64,000 bases of DNA, taken from positions 2,960,284-3,024,283 of the forward strand of contig NZ_AJYD02000038.1 in the NCBI RefSeq assembly GCF_000286835.2, in the 5' to 3' direction. Source of the stretch: Enterovibrio norvegicus FF-33. GTDB lineage: Bacteria > Pseudomonadota > Gammaproteobacteria > Enterobacterales > Vibrionaceae. Positions 1 to 10,414 of the stretch are shown piece by piece (the first letter of the stretch is position 1; every line of letters starts with the position of its first letter). The translations under genes and the position numbers were made by a program. The notes under the pieces were generated by a model, which was not told the origin of the DNA, ran no database searches, and saw nothing but the letters and a program-made list of their open reading frames with translations.

Positions 1-896
1 TCTTCTTGGATGCCACCAGAATCAGTAAGAATGATGGTTGAGCGGTTCATCAGATATACGAATGGAAGATAGTCCAAAGGTTCTATCAAGTGGACATTAT
101 TCTTTCCTGATAAATAGCGATTAACTGGCTCTCTGACATTTGGGTTCAAATGTACAGGATAGACAAACTCAACGTTAGGGTACTTAGTAGAGAGAATCGA
201 GATAGATTCACAAATTCGCTCGAATCCTCCACCAAAACTCTCCCTTCTATGGCCAGTGATAAGTACTACCTTGTTATCTGGATTCAAGAAATTAAACTGG
301 CTTTCTAGTTCATCACCAAGATCATGATTAACTTCAAGTTTCTCCTTGACCATCAATAGAGAATCAATCACAGTGTTGCCGGTGACAATTATGTCATCTG
401 CACATACACTTTCACGAAGCAAGTTGTCTTGAGATGTCTCTGTCGGCGCAAAATGCAGACTAGCTAAACAGCCCGTGACTTTGCGATTGCCTTCTTCCGG
501 CCAAGGCGAATATATATTGTTCGTTCGAAGACCAGCCTCTACGTGACCAACTTTTATCTGCTGATAATATGCCGCTAGAGTGGTGGCAAGCGTTGTAGCT
601 GTATCACCATGCACAAGTACATAATCAGGCTTGAATTCAGCCAATACTTCACGGAGCCCCTGCAAGATAGCAGTAGTCACATCGGTAAGATCCTGACCTG
701 GCTTCATTATATTGAGATCATAATCCGGAACAATGTCGAACAGTTCCAATACTTGATCCAACATTTGCCTGTGTTGACCAGTGACACATACCTGCCCTTC
801 AAATCTAGGATCATTTTTTATAGCTTCTACTACAGGAGCCATTTTGATTGCTTCTGGGCGAGTCCCAAAAACGGATAATACTTTTATTTTGTTCAC
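1..896 (-). CDS. wecB: UDP-N-acetylglucosamine 2-epimerase (non-hydrolysing), C-terminus cut by window edge
   Basis: Interconverts UDP-GlcNAc and UDP-ManNAc in the cytoplasm, supplying ManNAc-type sugars for surface polysaccharide. The reverse strand reads open from a GTG at 896 to the window edge, about 298 codons; the family is about 370-380 aa, so roughly the last fifth is missing. The N-terminus [20 protein letters not shown] is the family hallmark, followed by [28 protein letters not shown] and the UDP-binding [11 protein letters not shown] near the edge. The GTG start is preceded by AAAGG at suitable spacing. It is the most distal visible gene of the leftward O-antigen locus; a partner such as wecC would lie outside the window. 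Confidence 0.93.
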   Translation of the reverse strand, partial: MNKIKVLSVFGTRPEAIKMAPVVEAIKNDPRFEGQVCVTGQHRQMLDQVLELFDIVPDYDLNIMKPGQDLTDVTTAILQGLREVLAEFKPDYVLVHGDTATTLATTLAAYYQQIKVGHVEAGLRTNNIYSPWPEEGNRKVTGCLASLHFAPTETSQDNLLRESVCADDIIVTGNTVIDSLLMVKEKLEVNHDLGDELESQFNFLNPDNKVVLITGHRRESFGGGFERICESISILSTKYPNVEFVYPVHLNPNVREPVNRYLSGKNNVHLIEPLDYLPFVYLMNRSTIILTDSGGIQE

Positions 897-917
897 TGAT
901 TAACCTTTAATACTGGT

Positions 918-2012
918 TTAATTGGACACGTTAAAAGTGTAACAATTCATTTTGGGAAATATTGCCGACCTTGCAAAGCTACTAACAGTCTTTTCAACTA
1001 AATGCCAAGAAAGAAAAGACAGCACCATTGTAAGAAAAACTACAAACAACAGGTAGTAATAGAAGCCAAGCTCAGAAAAGAATATATAAGATAGTTGAGA
1101 TACTGGGTATGCGTACAGGTAAAAACCATATGAATAATCGTTTTTTAAATTAAAATCAAGATACCTTCTCAAAACATAGCCAGAAGAAATTACCAGATAA
1201 GAAAGCAACATTGAAATCACAATTGATGGCCACTCAAACCTATACTTAACAACGAGTATAGATGTGATAACAACAAGTATAGGAGAAACAGGGATAAACT
1301 TTCTGTTCACATACAAAAAACACCCCAAAAGAAAGTAAAACAATAATGAAACAGAACCAGGTACAGGGAAAATTACGCTGTAAAAATCAGGGAACTTGAA
1401 GTTTACAAATACAGTAATAAAAAGAAATGAGTTAAACACAGACTTCCTTTTTGTTAACCCTAACATTACTATTAAAAGCGCTACAACATATGCTCTAACT
1501 TCAACTGGCAGCGTCCACAAAGATCCGTTAATAGCTTTGTCTGGATTATTTTCAAACACGCCGGCGATAGTGAACTTCAGAGTGTCTAAAATTGAATTTA
1601 TTTTCAAGTACTCCTTTGCTTCAATAGTAAAAACAAATGAGATCCAGTTTAAATCCATTGCTATTGGAATAATGAAAACAATTGTTGTAAAATTACACAA
1701 GATTAATGCAGGGTATATACGGATAAATCTAGCAAGTATATATTGTGGGAAACTTCTGTCCATTGCACTTTTTATTATAAAAAATCCACTAATAGTGAAA
1801 AAAATATAGACGGCAAATGTTCCGGTGTAAACACCAGTCCGTTGCGTAAATGGGTCTGCCCCTAAACCATATATGTGATATGAGTGAGCATATAGAACTA
1901 AAAAAGAAGCTAAAAACCTAAATATTATAAACAAGTCTTTTTTGCTATCCACAGCATCTGACAAACTTGAATTATGGAAAAACAACATCAATCTATGTCT
2001 AATATTCACCAT
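918..2012 (-). CDS. Acyltransferase family 3 membrane protein (probable O-antigen/LPS O-acetylase)
   Basis: Polytopic inner-membrane protein of the acyltransferase-3 family, which moves acetyl groups onto surface sugars. The family R-x10-H signature is visible near the N-terminus (RFLASFLVLYAHS), followed by about ten hydrophobic segments. I place the start at the ATG at 2012 (about 364 aa): GAGGG lies five bases upstream, whereas a more upstream TTG would put this Shine-Dalgarno inside the gene. ATG 2015 and GTG 2009 are alternatives. It overlaps the end of the preceding GT-C gene by 14 nt, implying translational coupling. The acetylated sugar cannot be read from sequence. Confidence 0.85.
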   Translation of the reverse strand: MVNIRHRLMLFFHNSSLSDAVDSKKDLFIIFRFLASFLVLYAHSYHIYGLGADPFTQRTGVYTGTFAVYIFFTISGFFIIKSAMDRSFPQYILARFIRIYPALILCNFTTIVFIIPIAMDLNWISFVFTIEAKEYLKINSILDTLKFTIAGVFENNPDKAINGSLWTLPVEVRAYVVALLIVMLGLTKRKSVFNSFLFITVFVNFKFPDFYSVIFPVPGSVSLLFYFLLGCFLYVNRKFIPVSPILVVITSILVVKYRFEWPSIVISMLLSYLVISSGYVLRRYLDFNLKNDYSYGFYLYAYPVSQLSYIFFSELGFYYYLLFVVFLTMVLSFLSWHLVEKTVSSFARSAIFPKMNCYTFNVSN

Positions 2013-3396
2013 CATTGCCCTCAATCAAAAAAACGCGTCCTTTAGTATCCAAGGATAGATTACACTTAGGACGTTCTACTAATTCCGAGTCTAGTTCTCC
2101 CTCAAAGTACACGTTGTTGTCAATTTTCACATCGTCAATATAGCCTCGAAAAGCTATGGCCCTAACCGCAACCCAGGAAGTACTGCCAGCCTCAGGCTTG
2201 ATAACATAAGAACACTTCTTATTACCACCTTTGATAACGGAGTAAAGTGTGCCCACAAAATTATTTTGATACGAACCGGTAGAAACGTAGTTTACTTGAA
2301 CTTTAATGCCATGCATGGCAAGAAGAACAAAGAAAATCATACTTGCGAATCTCTTTCGTTTATTTTCAAAGAAAAGAAAAGATATACCAAATGCAGTAAC
2401 AAACCCAGAAGCATATATATAGTGGGGCAAACTCATGTCTAAAATAAGAATGGGGACGGCAGTGACAAAGTAACAGCCAAAATATAAGAAGTATTTAAGT
2501 TTATCTTGCTTGCAAAGCATTAAAACAAGCAAGAAATGTATACAAAAAGCTGTAATCAACTCAGATAAAGAATGTTGTAAAAACAAACCATGAAGTTCAA
2601 CATTGTTAATCAAGAAAGGGTAAATGAAATATTCAAGCATTCTAATGGGTATATTGGAAAAAGCAGCGCCATAGCCCCCACCATCACTAGGAAATAGAAA
2701 TTTAAACCTTATTGTGATGTAGAACAGGAAGATTATTGTACTCAGTAGGAAAATTATAATGTCAGATTTATTTATAAATATTCTAAAATCACTACGTTCT
2801 TTGTATGTAGCATACACTACATATATAAATAGAACGCCAGGGTACACCACCGCCGTTTCCTTAAACATCAAGGCTAATATGAAAAATAACAGAGACAAGG
2901 CAATTAAAGGAAAATTTAGACTATCCAACCGCCGGTTTGTTTGATGTATCATTAACGAAACAATACAACACATAAACCAAAACACATCTGCCATTGTACC
3001 TATCCAACCATTAACAAAGGCTATGGTAGGCATAATTGTTGAAATCACAGCAGTAAGGACGGCTAACTTACTATCCACTTCTCTTTTTAAGAAAAAATAT
3101 ACCAGTACTGTGTTTGTCAAACCAAATAAAACGATCAAAAAATGATATAACTGAGGCAACTCGTATAAATAATAAGATGTTATTAACCAAGAATTAAAGT
3201 TGAGAGGTCTATAGTGGAACTCATTATAGTGGAAAATGTTATAAAAACTAATGTCTGACAATGAGTTACCTGATGTAGCTTTGATCCCCCATGAAATTTC
3301 ATCATGGCTAAAATAGCCAGGATTCATTATCAACCCTAAACTCATAATTAGACCAGCGATAAAAATCAAACTTACCCTTTTCCAATCACTCATCAT
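1999..3396 (-). CDS. GT-C-type polyprenyl-phosphate-sugar glycosyltransferase (GtrC/PMT-like integral membrane protein)
   Basis: About 465 aa with some ten or eleven hydrophobic segments and a C-terminal soluble tail. The first loop after TM1 carries the Asp-Glu pair of GT-C enzymes ([11 protein letters not shown]), and YRPL follows at the next loop, as in PMT/TMTC-like enzymes. GT-C enzymes use a polyprenyl-phosphate-linked sugar on the periplasmic side. The preceding gene is GtrB-like, which makes such donors, so the pair probably adds a side-branch sugar to O-antigen. I chose ATG 3396 (ATG 3393 also possible) because AGG lies just upstream and it overlaps the gtrB-like stop by 11 nt; a longer reading would run deep into gtrB. 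Acceptor and sugar are unknown. Confidence 0.75.
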   Translation of the reverse strand: MMSDWKRVSLIFIAGLIMSLGLIMNPGYFSHDEISWGIKATSGNSLSDISFYNIFHYNEFHYRPLNFNSWLITSYYLYELPQLYHFLIVLFGLTNTVLVYFFLKREVDSKLAVLTAVISTIMPTIAFVNGWIGTMADVFWFMCCIVSLMIHQTNRRLDSLNFPLIALSLLFFILALMFKETAVVYPGVLFIYVVYATYKERSDFRIFINKSDIIIFLLSTIIFLFYITIRFKFLFPSDGGGYGAAFSNIPIRMLEYFIYPFLINNVELHGLFLQHSLSELITAFCIHFLLVLMLCKQDKLKYFLYFGCYFVTAVPILILDMSLPHYIYASGFVTAFGISFLFFENKRKRFASMIFFVLLAMHGIKVQVNYVSTGSYQNNFVGTLYSVIKGGNKKCSYVIKPEAGSTSWVAVRAIAFRGYIDDVKIDNNVYFEGELDSELVERPKCNLSLDTKGRVFLIEGNDGEY

Positions 3397-4327
3397 TTTT
3401 ACCTGGGTTATTAATTTTCTCTCTAATAATAAACTTCGGCCTATGCTTACTTTCCATATAAATACGGCCAAGATATTCGCCCAAAACACCTATTCCAATC
3501 AACTGGATACCACCCAAAAACAGTATCGCTACCATAATAGATGGGTATCCAGCAACAGTATTTCCAAAAAAAAATTTAGATGTTACAAGCTTAACAGCAT
3601 AAAGCATAGAAACGGATGAAATAAACAACCCTAAATATGTCCATATCTTTAGAGGCACAGTACTAAATGATGTGATACCTTCAACAGCCAAATTCCATAA
3701 TTTCCACCCATTAAACTTTGTGTCACCTGCAACACGCTCTTCTCTTCTATATGTGATAATTGAAGCTTTATATCCAACCCAAGAAAGAACACCTTTCATA
3801 AACAACTGAGTCTCAGGTAGTTGTTTGATCGAATTTACGACATCCCTTTTCATTAGCCGAAAATCACCAACGTTGGGTTCAATTTTCACATCTGAAATCA
3901 AATTGTGTATCTTATAAAAAATTTCAGCAGTTTTCCTTTTCAAAAAATCATCAGACGAACGATCATTTCTTTTTGCAAGAACAACATCATATCCTTCATT
4001 CATTCTTTCATACATAGCTTCGATTAAATGAATAGGATCTTGCAGATCTACATCAATTGGAACAACCACATCACCTTCTGCATTTTCTAGCCCCGCAAAT
4101 AACGCAGCTTCCTTACCAAAGTTCCTAGAGAAATTCAATAGCACTACATTTGGGTCATCACTAATTAGCGCATTTATAATTTTTTCGGTATTATCTGTAC
4201 TTCCATCATTAATAAATATTAACTCAACATCTTTTCTTGACAAGAAACCATCATTTCTGACGGTCTTATAAAATATTGGGATAGCATCTTCTTCATTGAA
4301 GACTGGAACAACTAAAGATATCTTCAC
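3386..4327 (-). CDS. gtrB: GtrB-like bactoprenol-phosphate glycosyltransferase (GT2)
   Basis: Transfers a sugar from a nucleotide donor to undecaprenyl phosphate at the inner membrane. About 313 aa: a GT2 domain with [41 protein letters not shown] and the acidic motif PIDVDLQDP, then two C-terminal transmembrane helices and [18 protein letters not shown], the typical GtrB/ArnC tail. The start is GTG 4327, preceded by AGGGGG at five bases; a TTG at 4348 lies upstream of that Shine-Dalgarno. It couples to the GT-C gene. No GtrA-type flippase is seen in the window. The 234-nt gap before it (4328-4561) is AT-rich and has no gene I can support. Confidence 0.88.
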   Translation of the reverse strand: MKISLVVPVFNEEDAIPIFYKTVRNDGFLSRKDVELIFINDGSTDNTEKIINALISDDPNVVLLNFSRNFGKEAALFAGLENAEGDVVVPIDVDLQDPIHLIEAMYERMNEGYDVVLAKRNDRSSDDFLKRKTAEIFYKIHNLISDVKIEPNVGDFRLMKRDVVNSIKQLPETQLFMKGVLSWVGYKASIITYRREERVAGDTKFNGWKLWNLAVEGITSFSTVPLKIWTYLGLFISSVSMLYAVKLVTSKFFFGNTVAGYPSIMVAILFLGGIQLIGIGVLGEYLGRIYMESKHRPKFIIREKINNPGKNDE

Positions 4328-4561
4328 TATTTCCCCCTGAAAAATCAATCCTCACAAACTAATTAGGTCCATGCAAATGAAACATTCCCATACTTACTAT
4401 TTCAGATCTAAATTTAAAACACTCAATGCAACACAACTAATTACAGCAAGCATAATCATAAAGTTTTACTGAAAAGCTGGATGAGACTAAAGTTAATGAA
4501 GGTACAACCGAACAATAGATGCCTCCATTTATATTTACATCAACAGATTGGTTGGCTACAT

Positions 4562-5647
4562 TTAGGCAAAAAGCATTTTCCCAAAAACGTTATAAAACCT
4601 GTCATCCCAAGTAATTGAACCACCTTGTTGTGGTGTTAGCCCTTCCTTGAACTGATTGAAACTGACTGCTTTCCCACTATCAATTCTAAATCTCATCTCA
4701 CCAAACTCTGTCGAGATTACATTCAGACCTGCTGCCACATATTCGTAGTACTTTACTGGATCGACTGAATTCGTTAGTTCATTTATCTTGAAGGGAATTA
4801 AGCCAAAATCAAAAGAAGCCAGCAATTTTGGTAGTTCACTATGCTGCACAGCCTTTCTTAATTCTATATTTGAAGGCAACTTAGGGATGCTTTTTGCGTA
4901 ATTTGGACCAACAATTACAACTTTATCCTTTGGATTATCTATGGCCAGAGATATCACGCTACCCCAGTCAAACCATTCAGCAATACTCCCTACATATCCA
5001 AACGTTCTGGGACTTGATGATCTTAAATGTCTCTCATGTGCCAGTGATTGACACTGGCTTTGAAACTCATCATCACACGCATTTAAAACAAGTTCAGACT
5101 GTTTAGCCAGAGAACCATATTTTGCTTGAAGATTATGGGATGAGAAAAAGCACTTATCTGCGCTTTGAATAACTATACGATTAAGTTTATCCATACTTCT
5201 TGCGGATATCCCTTGAAAGAACTGAGGGAAATCATCCATAACGTCAAAGATAACTGTCCTAAACTTCAACCCAACCATTACCTTTAAAGATAAACGGCTC
5301 GGTTTACCAATCACTAAAACAGTATCTGCACCACCCAGAGAATAATCATGAATGCGTCTTAAAGCATCGGATACCATTTTTCGATTAACAAAATCATAAA
5401 CTTTCCCCAGCGGTTCAACCGGAATACAGCTTAGTTTTAAGAGCTCTATTTCTTCCGGCTTATAGAAACTATCGGCTTCGACAGAGAACAACTTAGTTTG
5501 AAGGTCATTCAGTTGTGGAAGTCTGGATGGCGTTGGCTCGACCCACAACACAGAGCTGAAGCCACTTCGAAGAGCAGCTTTGGCAAAGAAATGAGGACGC
5601 TGTGCGACGCTATTCCAAGGCACCGGTGATATATACACTAAATGCAT
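4562..5647 (-). CDS. Glycosyltransferase, GT4-like (surface polysaccharide)
   Basis: A soluble GT-B-fold enzyme of about 361 aa. It shares blocks with the N-terminal half of the next gene upstream: a RPH/RPQH block near the N-terminus, VIFDVMDDFPQFF, GYVGSIAEWFD, and FDFGLIPFKINELTNSVDPV followed by KYYEYVAAG, the nucleotide-sugar-binding region of GT4 enzymes. The start is ATG 5647, one base after the TAA of the upstream gene; a longer reading (to 5704) would overlap that gene and begins with non-family sequence. The Shine-Dalgarno is weak, so translation may be coupled. Sugar donor and linkage are unknown. Confidence 0.8.
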   Translation of the reverse strand: MHLVYISPVPWNSVAQRPHFFAKAALRSGFSSVLWVEPTPSRLPQLNDLQTKLFSVEADSFYKPEEIELLKLSCIPVEPLGKVYDFVNRKMVSDALRRIHDYSLGGADTVLVIGKPSRLSLKVMVGLKFRTVIFDVMDDFPQFFQGISARSMDKLNRIVIQSADKCFFSSHNLQAKYGSLAKQSELVLNACDDEFQSQCQSLAHERHLRSSSPRTFGYVGSIAEWFDWGSVISLAIDNPKDKVVIVGPNYAKSIPKLPSNIELRKAVQHSELPKLLASFDFGLIPFKINELTNSVDPVKYYEYVAAGLNVISTEFGEMRFRIDSGKAVSFNQFKEGLTPQQGGSITWDDRFYNVFGKMLFA

Positions 5648-5648
5648 T

Positions 5649-7733
5649 TTATTTAACACCAGAACGGTATTTATGCGGCTTCCACTCTCCCCATTTTGAT
5701 TCAAAGATTGCTTTATTTCTGTCCATTAGTTCCTGTTTTTTATTGTCTTTTAGTTTATTAAAACTGGCTGACAAATGATGATGTACGAATGATTGCTCTA
5801 CAGCGGCTATCTTCCATCCACAGTTTTTAACGCGAATACAATAATCATCATCTTCAAAAAAACCTAAACCATATTCCTGTGACATATCACCAACAGATTC
5901 AAAAACGTTCCGCGTTATAGCAACACAGAAAAAAGCCGCACACTCTAAAGGATATAATTTACCAATATTCCTCGAGTAATAGTCAATAACTTTCACATTC
6001 ATATCTGACCAATCTGAATAGGCCAAATTTATTTTTGACTCGTTACCAATGTTATTTGTTACAGGGCCAATTAGGCCAAGATCTGAGTTTTTATTAAATG
6101 TATTAACTAAGGCACCAAGCCAAAATGGACTGACATATGTATCGTTATTTAACAAAACAAGAATCTCACCTGTAGCTCGCCTCAGTCCGACGTTATTTCC
6201 GCCAGAAAATCCCAAATTCTGATCATTTAAAATAATTTTATAATTATCCACACCATGATAATTACGAGACAGATATTCTCGAGTTCCATCCGTAGACATA
6301 TTGTCCACAATAATGACCTCATAATTATTGTATTTAGTATTTCTTCTGATACTTTCCAAGCATTCTTTGGTCAATTCTAGATTATTGTATGTTAGAACAA
6401 TTAAACTCACTTTTGGATGCTTCTTATTAAGCAATTTTATTTGTTTGTGTATTTCTTGTGCCCTATTGCTCCAATCATGCCCCATGGCCCATTCTTTTCT
6501 ACTTTTAAGCAGAGCACTATCTTTCGACTCGTCCATGGCTACTTGCATTAGTTTAATGAAGTCTTTATATGACTCTGCCACATGAACCATATCATCAATT
6601 ATCTTCACTTCAGGCATTGCTGTGCACACAACAGGTTTTCCTGCTGCTAAATATTCGTAGACCTTAACGGGGTTTGTGCATAACGTTAGTTCAATTAACT
6701 TAAACGGTATCAAGCAAATATCAAAGTCAGCTAGGAAACCCGTTAGTTTGTCATAGGGTATTTCCCCAAGAAACCTTACATTCCCGAGTTTCTTAGCTTC
6801 AGATACATCGCAGGTCACATTGCCAATCATTATGAAGTCCCAATCTTCATACGCTTTGGCACATCGAATTAATAATTGAACATCAAACCATTCGGCTATT
6901 GCTCCATAATAACCAACGATCGGTCTGTTTTTATTTAAAAGGTTTATTGTGTTCGGTCGTTTAGAAAAATACTCAACCTCTGCACCGTTTCTTATAATAA
7001 CGTTTTCTTTCTTTTCTGCTACAATTTCAGATAAGCGCTGAGCTGTTGTAATGACCAAATCTGAGCATTCAAGAAGGAGCTCCTCCTCTTTCAACATTTC
7101 GTCTTCATTGTTGTCAAATCCCTCATGGTGATCCATACAATCGTAGATGATGTCATTTGAAGGCAAGGCTTCTACGACTCTTCGCCAAAAAGGTAAATTA
7201 ACTATCGACTGCGTGACATCCATTCCCAAAGACAACCTTAGCCAATAAATACTATGCGTAATGAATTTGAGTAGCTCGGCATCTAGATGGTCTTTATAAA
7301 TATTAACACCGTGTCTATTAATATTGAGCTGACAAACTACAACATTACACGCAGGGCTTTTAATGATCTTAAACCCTGGTTCAGGACAAACATTAAATGT
7401 GGTTGTAAGGTATACAACTTTGTAGTCTAATTCACCTAGCCCACGGGCCAAATGTTGAGGACGCTGAATGCGAAAGTCCCAGTCTATAACAGGGAAAACT
7501 AATATGCTAGATTGCCTATTTTCTTTACTAAAGACTCCAAGACAAGAAAGATCACCAGTAATCTTTGGATTTATTACTGTAGTTAATTCCGAATTAAATT
7601 TTTCAGTTGACTCAAGTGTCACAACGCCAACATTTATCGCCTTTTGATATAAATGAAGTAATTGGTGCCTTCTTTTAGGCGGGAGTTTATAATACGCACT
7701 TCTTAGCAATTTTTTAGCGTTAATCTTAAACAT
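5649..7733 (-). CDS. Bifunctional glycosyltransferase: GT4-like domain fused to GT2 (rhamnosyltransferase-like) domain
   Basis: 694 aa carrying two transferases. Residues ~75-435 are GT-B/GT4-like (RIQRPQHLARGLGE, DCMDHHEG, GYYGAIAEWFD, PVKVYEYLAAGKPVV). Residues ~441-690 are a GT2 domain (VSLIVLTYNNLELTKECLES, IVDNMSTDGT, NLGFSGGNNVGLR, LLNNDT as DxD equivalent, FEDDDYC), of the WbbL-like rhamnosyltransferase type. With rfbBADC in the same operon, transfer of L-rhamnose by the GT2 half is a reasonable inference. ATG 7733 has AGG about seven bases upstream. The fusion implies two consecutive sugar additions by one polypeptide. Confidence 0.85.
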   Translation of the reverse strand: MFKINAKKLLRSAYYKLPPKRRHQLLHLYQKAINVGVVTLESTEKFNSELTTVINPKITGDLSCLGVFSKENRQSSILVFPVIDWDFRIQRPQHLARGLGELDYKVVYLTTTFNVCPEPGFKIIKSPACNVVVCQLNINRHGVNIYKDHLDAELLKFITHSIYWLRLSLGMDVTQSIVNLPFWRRVVEALPSNDIIYDCMDHHEGFDNNEDEMLKEEELLLECSDLVITTAQRLSEIVAEKKENVIIRNGAEVEYFSKRPNTINLLNKNRPIVGYYGAIAEWFDVQLLIRCAKAYEDWDFIMIGNVTCDVSEAKKLGNVRFLGEIPYDKLTGFLADFDICLIPFKLIELTLCTNPVKVYEYLAAGKPVVCTAMPEVKIIDDMVHVAESYKDFIKLMQVAMDESKDSALLKSRKEWAMGHDWSNRAQEIHKQIKLLNKKHPKVSLIVLTYNNLELTKECLESIRRNTKYNNYEVIIVDNMSTDGTREYLSRNYHGVDNYKIILNDQNLGFSGGNNVGLRRATGEILVLLNNDTYVSPFWLGALVNTFNKNSDLGLIGPVTNNIGNESKINLAYSDWSDMNVKVIDYYSRNIGKLYPLECAAFFCVAITRNVFESVGDMSQEYGLGFFEDDDYCIRVKNCGWKIAAVEQSFVHHHLSASFNKLKDNKKQELMDRNKAIFESKWGEWKPHKYRSGVK

Positions 7734-7771
7734 TACATACCTACACTGTACATTTACAATATATTTTGGAA

Positions 7772-10414
7772 TTACTTTCGAATCTTATCCACTATTTTAG
7801 CAAGAATTCTTAAAGGATACCTATCGAATAAATGCTGTATTCTTAAAGCCTGTTCATATTCAAGTTTCAATTCATCATTTTCAAAACTCAACCTGTCAAT
7901 TTCTTGGTTTGCATGTGCCAATTGTTTATCCAAAGATTGGGCCCATGACGAAACTTCATGTACACTACTTTCAGTTTCTTTCAAGCTTTGAATCCAATTT
8001 TCATATCCAAGAATTGAATCTTGTAAAACTTTGTTTTGAAATCTATTAACATCCAATTCACGTTCTTTAAAATATGAACCATGATCGAAAAAGTATGCTT
8101 TTGACTCATCACTAGTTAATTTTTTAAGCTTATGGCGACGTAAATGCGTTTCAGCGTCAAAAAATTTTCTCTCAGAAAGAAAATATTGGTGATACGTTAA
8201 ATATACGAATTTAAGTAGTAAATCATCTTCGATGTCAGCTTCTGGGCTATCTTGGAAGATCGAGTTAGTTTTTGACTTTGTCGCATCTACAATAATTCTA
8301 TCTTCTGTATACGGCGATTTACCAAACGTATACACTTTCTTCCCAGCTAAGCAGGCTTCAAAACCGAGTGACGAATTGATTGTAAATACGTCGTTGGATA
8401 TGGCAATAAGCTCTTCTGTTGATATTTCATTGTCAGCAACAATTGCTCTCTCATAAGTATCTAATTCGCAATCTGGTTGACCCGGGTGTTTTTTGATTAC
8501 GAACCATGTGTTTTCATCACCATACGTTAGACAATCATTAACAAACTCTTTCATTGTTTCATATTTCGAACCGGCAACAATGTTTGAATCATCCTCAACC
8601 TGAAGCACGACTAATACGATCCTACAACTTTCAGGTATATCAAGAGAGTCAAATATATATTCCCTCCTTTGGTGACGTGGTTGAGGGTAGTTGCTTCTAA
8701 CTTTAGCTAAAGTCAATCGAGAAATTGTTTTTTCGTGTTCAGACAGTTTAAAATCGCCAAATTCACTCCAAAAATCTAAAAAAGCGCTCTTGTTATTAAC
8801 TCCATCTGGGTCACTGTAATATATAGTCGGATTTGGTGTTCTTGATATACCTAACTCATTAAAATATATACTTATTTTATTTGTATAACATTGCTGCTTT
8901 AATAGACCGTCAAAGTTCCAGCAAAAAACAATTTCTGGTAATTGATCACTTAGCATGTTTGACAAAAACTGCTCATGCAATTCATCTGATTCGCTATTTA
9001 AGATACGTTTCCAACGTTGAAACCATGTTGCATTGTCATAGTCAACGTTATATGTTGACGGGCTTATAGTTGACCAGCCATCTTTTGAGATTTTTTGTGC
9101 CAATTCATTGGTTGAAATAAACACGACATCCCAATCTTGATGCCTAAATGATTCTGCTAGTTTTTTATATCGGTCATATATACACTCGAATGTCAAAGCA
9201 CTCTCACGCATTTTGAAAGGTAAAAGATAAAATGCAACTTTGTTTGTTTTCTTCCTTTCTTCAACGATAGCATCACTCGATTTTAATATTGTATCAGAAG
9301 CAACATCCGCTTTTATAACACAGTTAGCTCCGATTACACTATTATCACCTATTGTAACTCCTTTAAGGATAGAAACATTGCTACCTATCCATACATTTGA
9401 ACCAACAGTAACTTGAGCAAGAGACATGCCTTGGTTAGCTATTGGTGTATTCTCTTTTATATGGTGAGATGAGCTCGTAATTATTGTATTTGCACCAATA
9501 AGTGTATTGTCGCCGATTAATATGTTACCTGTTGCATTAACCCAACAGCCGTAGCCCAAAACGGAATTCTTACCTATTTTAAATTTGCCACCATTGTGAT
9601 TTTCTATCACAACATTTTCCCGTATCTCCACACCGTCTGCGATATCATAGCATCCATGTGAGATATTCGGTTTAAATATCGCAGAGCCAGCAATAGAGGC
9701 AACATCGGAAACTATTGATTTATTTTTCTTGCCTTCCATCTCTTTTGGCTCTCTATCTTTGATAACTGTATCAATAAACCCGATAGTCATATTTTTCGGA
9801 TACTTACATATTGCAAGCGCAAAGCCCCAATGTATATTTTCATCTATACGAATGAATCTATCCTGATCCTGTATTCGTATTTCAACCTCGTGAAAGTAGT
9901 TGGATAAAATACGTTTCAAGTCATCATTGGTAAACTCGAGTACATGATAACTGTTCAACGGGTTCTCACGACTAGTTTCGCGAACTGGTGTTGAAATTAC
10001 AAGTTGTCCATCAGGTTTAAGAACTTTCATAAAACCATCAAGTAATATTCTTGGGTCTTCTACATGCTCCAACGTTTCAAGGCAGACTACCGTATCGACA
10101 GGTTCTAAACTGGGGGCTAACTCTCGAATGTCGCCGCACACGAATTTCAAGTTATCAGCTTTATATTTGTTTTCAGCAAACCTGATAGCATCGGGATCTA
10201 TATCTACGCCTATTATGTTTTTGCAGTACGCCTTTAATATATCGCTTCCATATCCACTACCACAGGCACAGTCTAATACCAAAGAATCACATGTTAACTG
10301 TTTTGCTGCGAATTGATATCTGGATTCATGCCTTTCTATATTATCCAAATCTTCAGCATTCGATTCTATATTGAGTTGAGAATCAGATGAAAAATATAAC
10401 CTTTCGGTAGCCAT
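7772..10414 (-). CDS. Multidomain polysaccharide enzyme: methyltransferase + hexapeptide acyltransferase + KpsC/KpsS-like domain + coiled coil
   Basis: 880 aa. Residues ~40-205 form a class I SAM methyltransferase (LVLDCACGSGYGS, GVDIDPDAI, ETLEHVEDP). Residues ~258-375 are left-handed beta-helix repeats ending VWIGSNVSILKGVTIGDNSV, a CysE/WbbJ-type acyltransferase. Residues ~390-760 resemble capsule KpsC/KpsS (beta-Kdo transferase-like) sequences: IKKHPGQ at ~640 and TINSSLGFEACLAGKKVYTF at ~678. Residues ~795-860 are coiled-coil-like, and the tail (~861-880) is basic and amphipathic. Its ATG overlaps the wzt stop (TAATG) with GAAGGGGG upstream. By analogy with WbdD and WbbB, which cap ABC-exported O-antigens, I infer a chain-terminating enzyme. 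The KpsC/S call rests on short motifs. Confidence 0.8.
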   Translation of the reverse strand: MATERLYFSSDSQLNIESNAEDLDNIERHESRYQFAAKQLTCDSLVLDCACGSGYGSDILKAYCKNIIGVDIDPDAIRFAENKYKADNLKFVCGDIRELAPSLEPVDTVVCLETLEHVEDPRILLDGFMKVLKPDGQLVISTPVRETSRENPLNSYHVLEFTNDDLKRILSNYFHEVEIRIQDQDRFIRIDENIHWGFALAICKYPKNMTIGFIDTVIKDREPKEMEGKKNKSIVSDVASIAGSAIFKPNISHGCYDIADGVEIRENVVIENHNGGKFKIGKNSVLGYGCWVNATGNILIGDNTLIGANTIITSSSHHIKENTPIANQGMSLAQVTVGSNVWIGSNVSILKGVTIGDNSVIGANCVIKADVASDTILKSSDAIVEERKKTNKVAFYLLPFKMRESALTFECIYDRYKKLAESFRHQDWDVVFISTNELAQKISKDGWSTISPSTYNVDYDNATWFQRWKRILNSESDELHEQFLSNMLSDQLPEIVFCWNFDGLLKQQCYTNKISIYFNELGISRTPNPTIYYSDPDGVNNKSAFLDFWSEFGDFKLSEHEKTISRLTLAKVRSNYPQPRHQRREYIFDSLDIPESCRIVLVVLQVEDDSNIVAGSKYETMKEFVNDCLTYGDENTWFVIKKHPGQPDCELDTYERAIVADNEISTEELIAISNDVFTINSSLGFEACLAGKKVYTFGKSPYTEDRIIVDATKSKTNSIFQDSPEADIEDDLLLKFVYLTYHQYFLSERKFFDAETHLRRHKLKKLTSDESKAYFFDHGSYFKERELDVNRFQNKVLQDSILGYENWIQSLKETESSVHEVSSWAQSLDKQLAHANQEIDRLSFENDELKLEYEQALRIQHLFDRYPLRILAKIVDKIRK

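Noticed and set aside
1396-1809. 137-codon + strand frame inside the acyltransferase gene
   Set aside because: Antisense to the acyltransferase-3 coding sequence; it arises from the A+T-rich membrane-protein codons.
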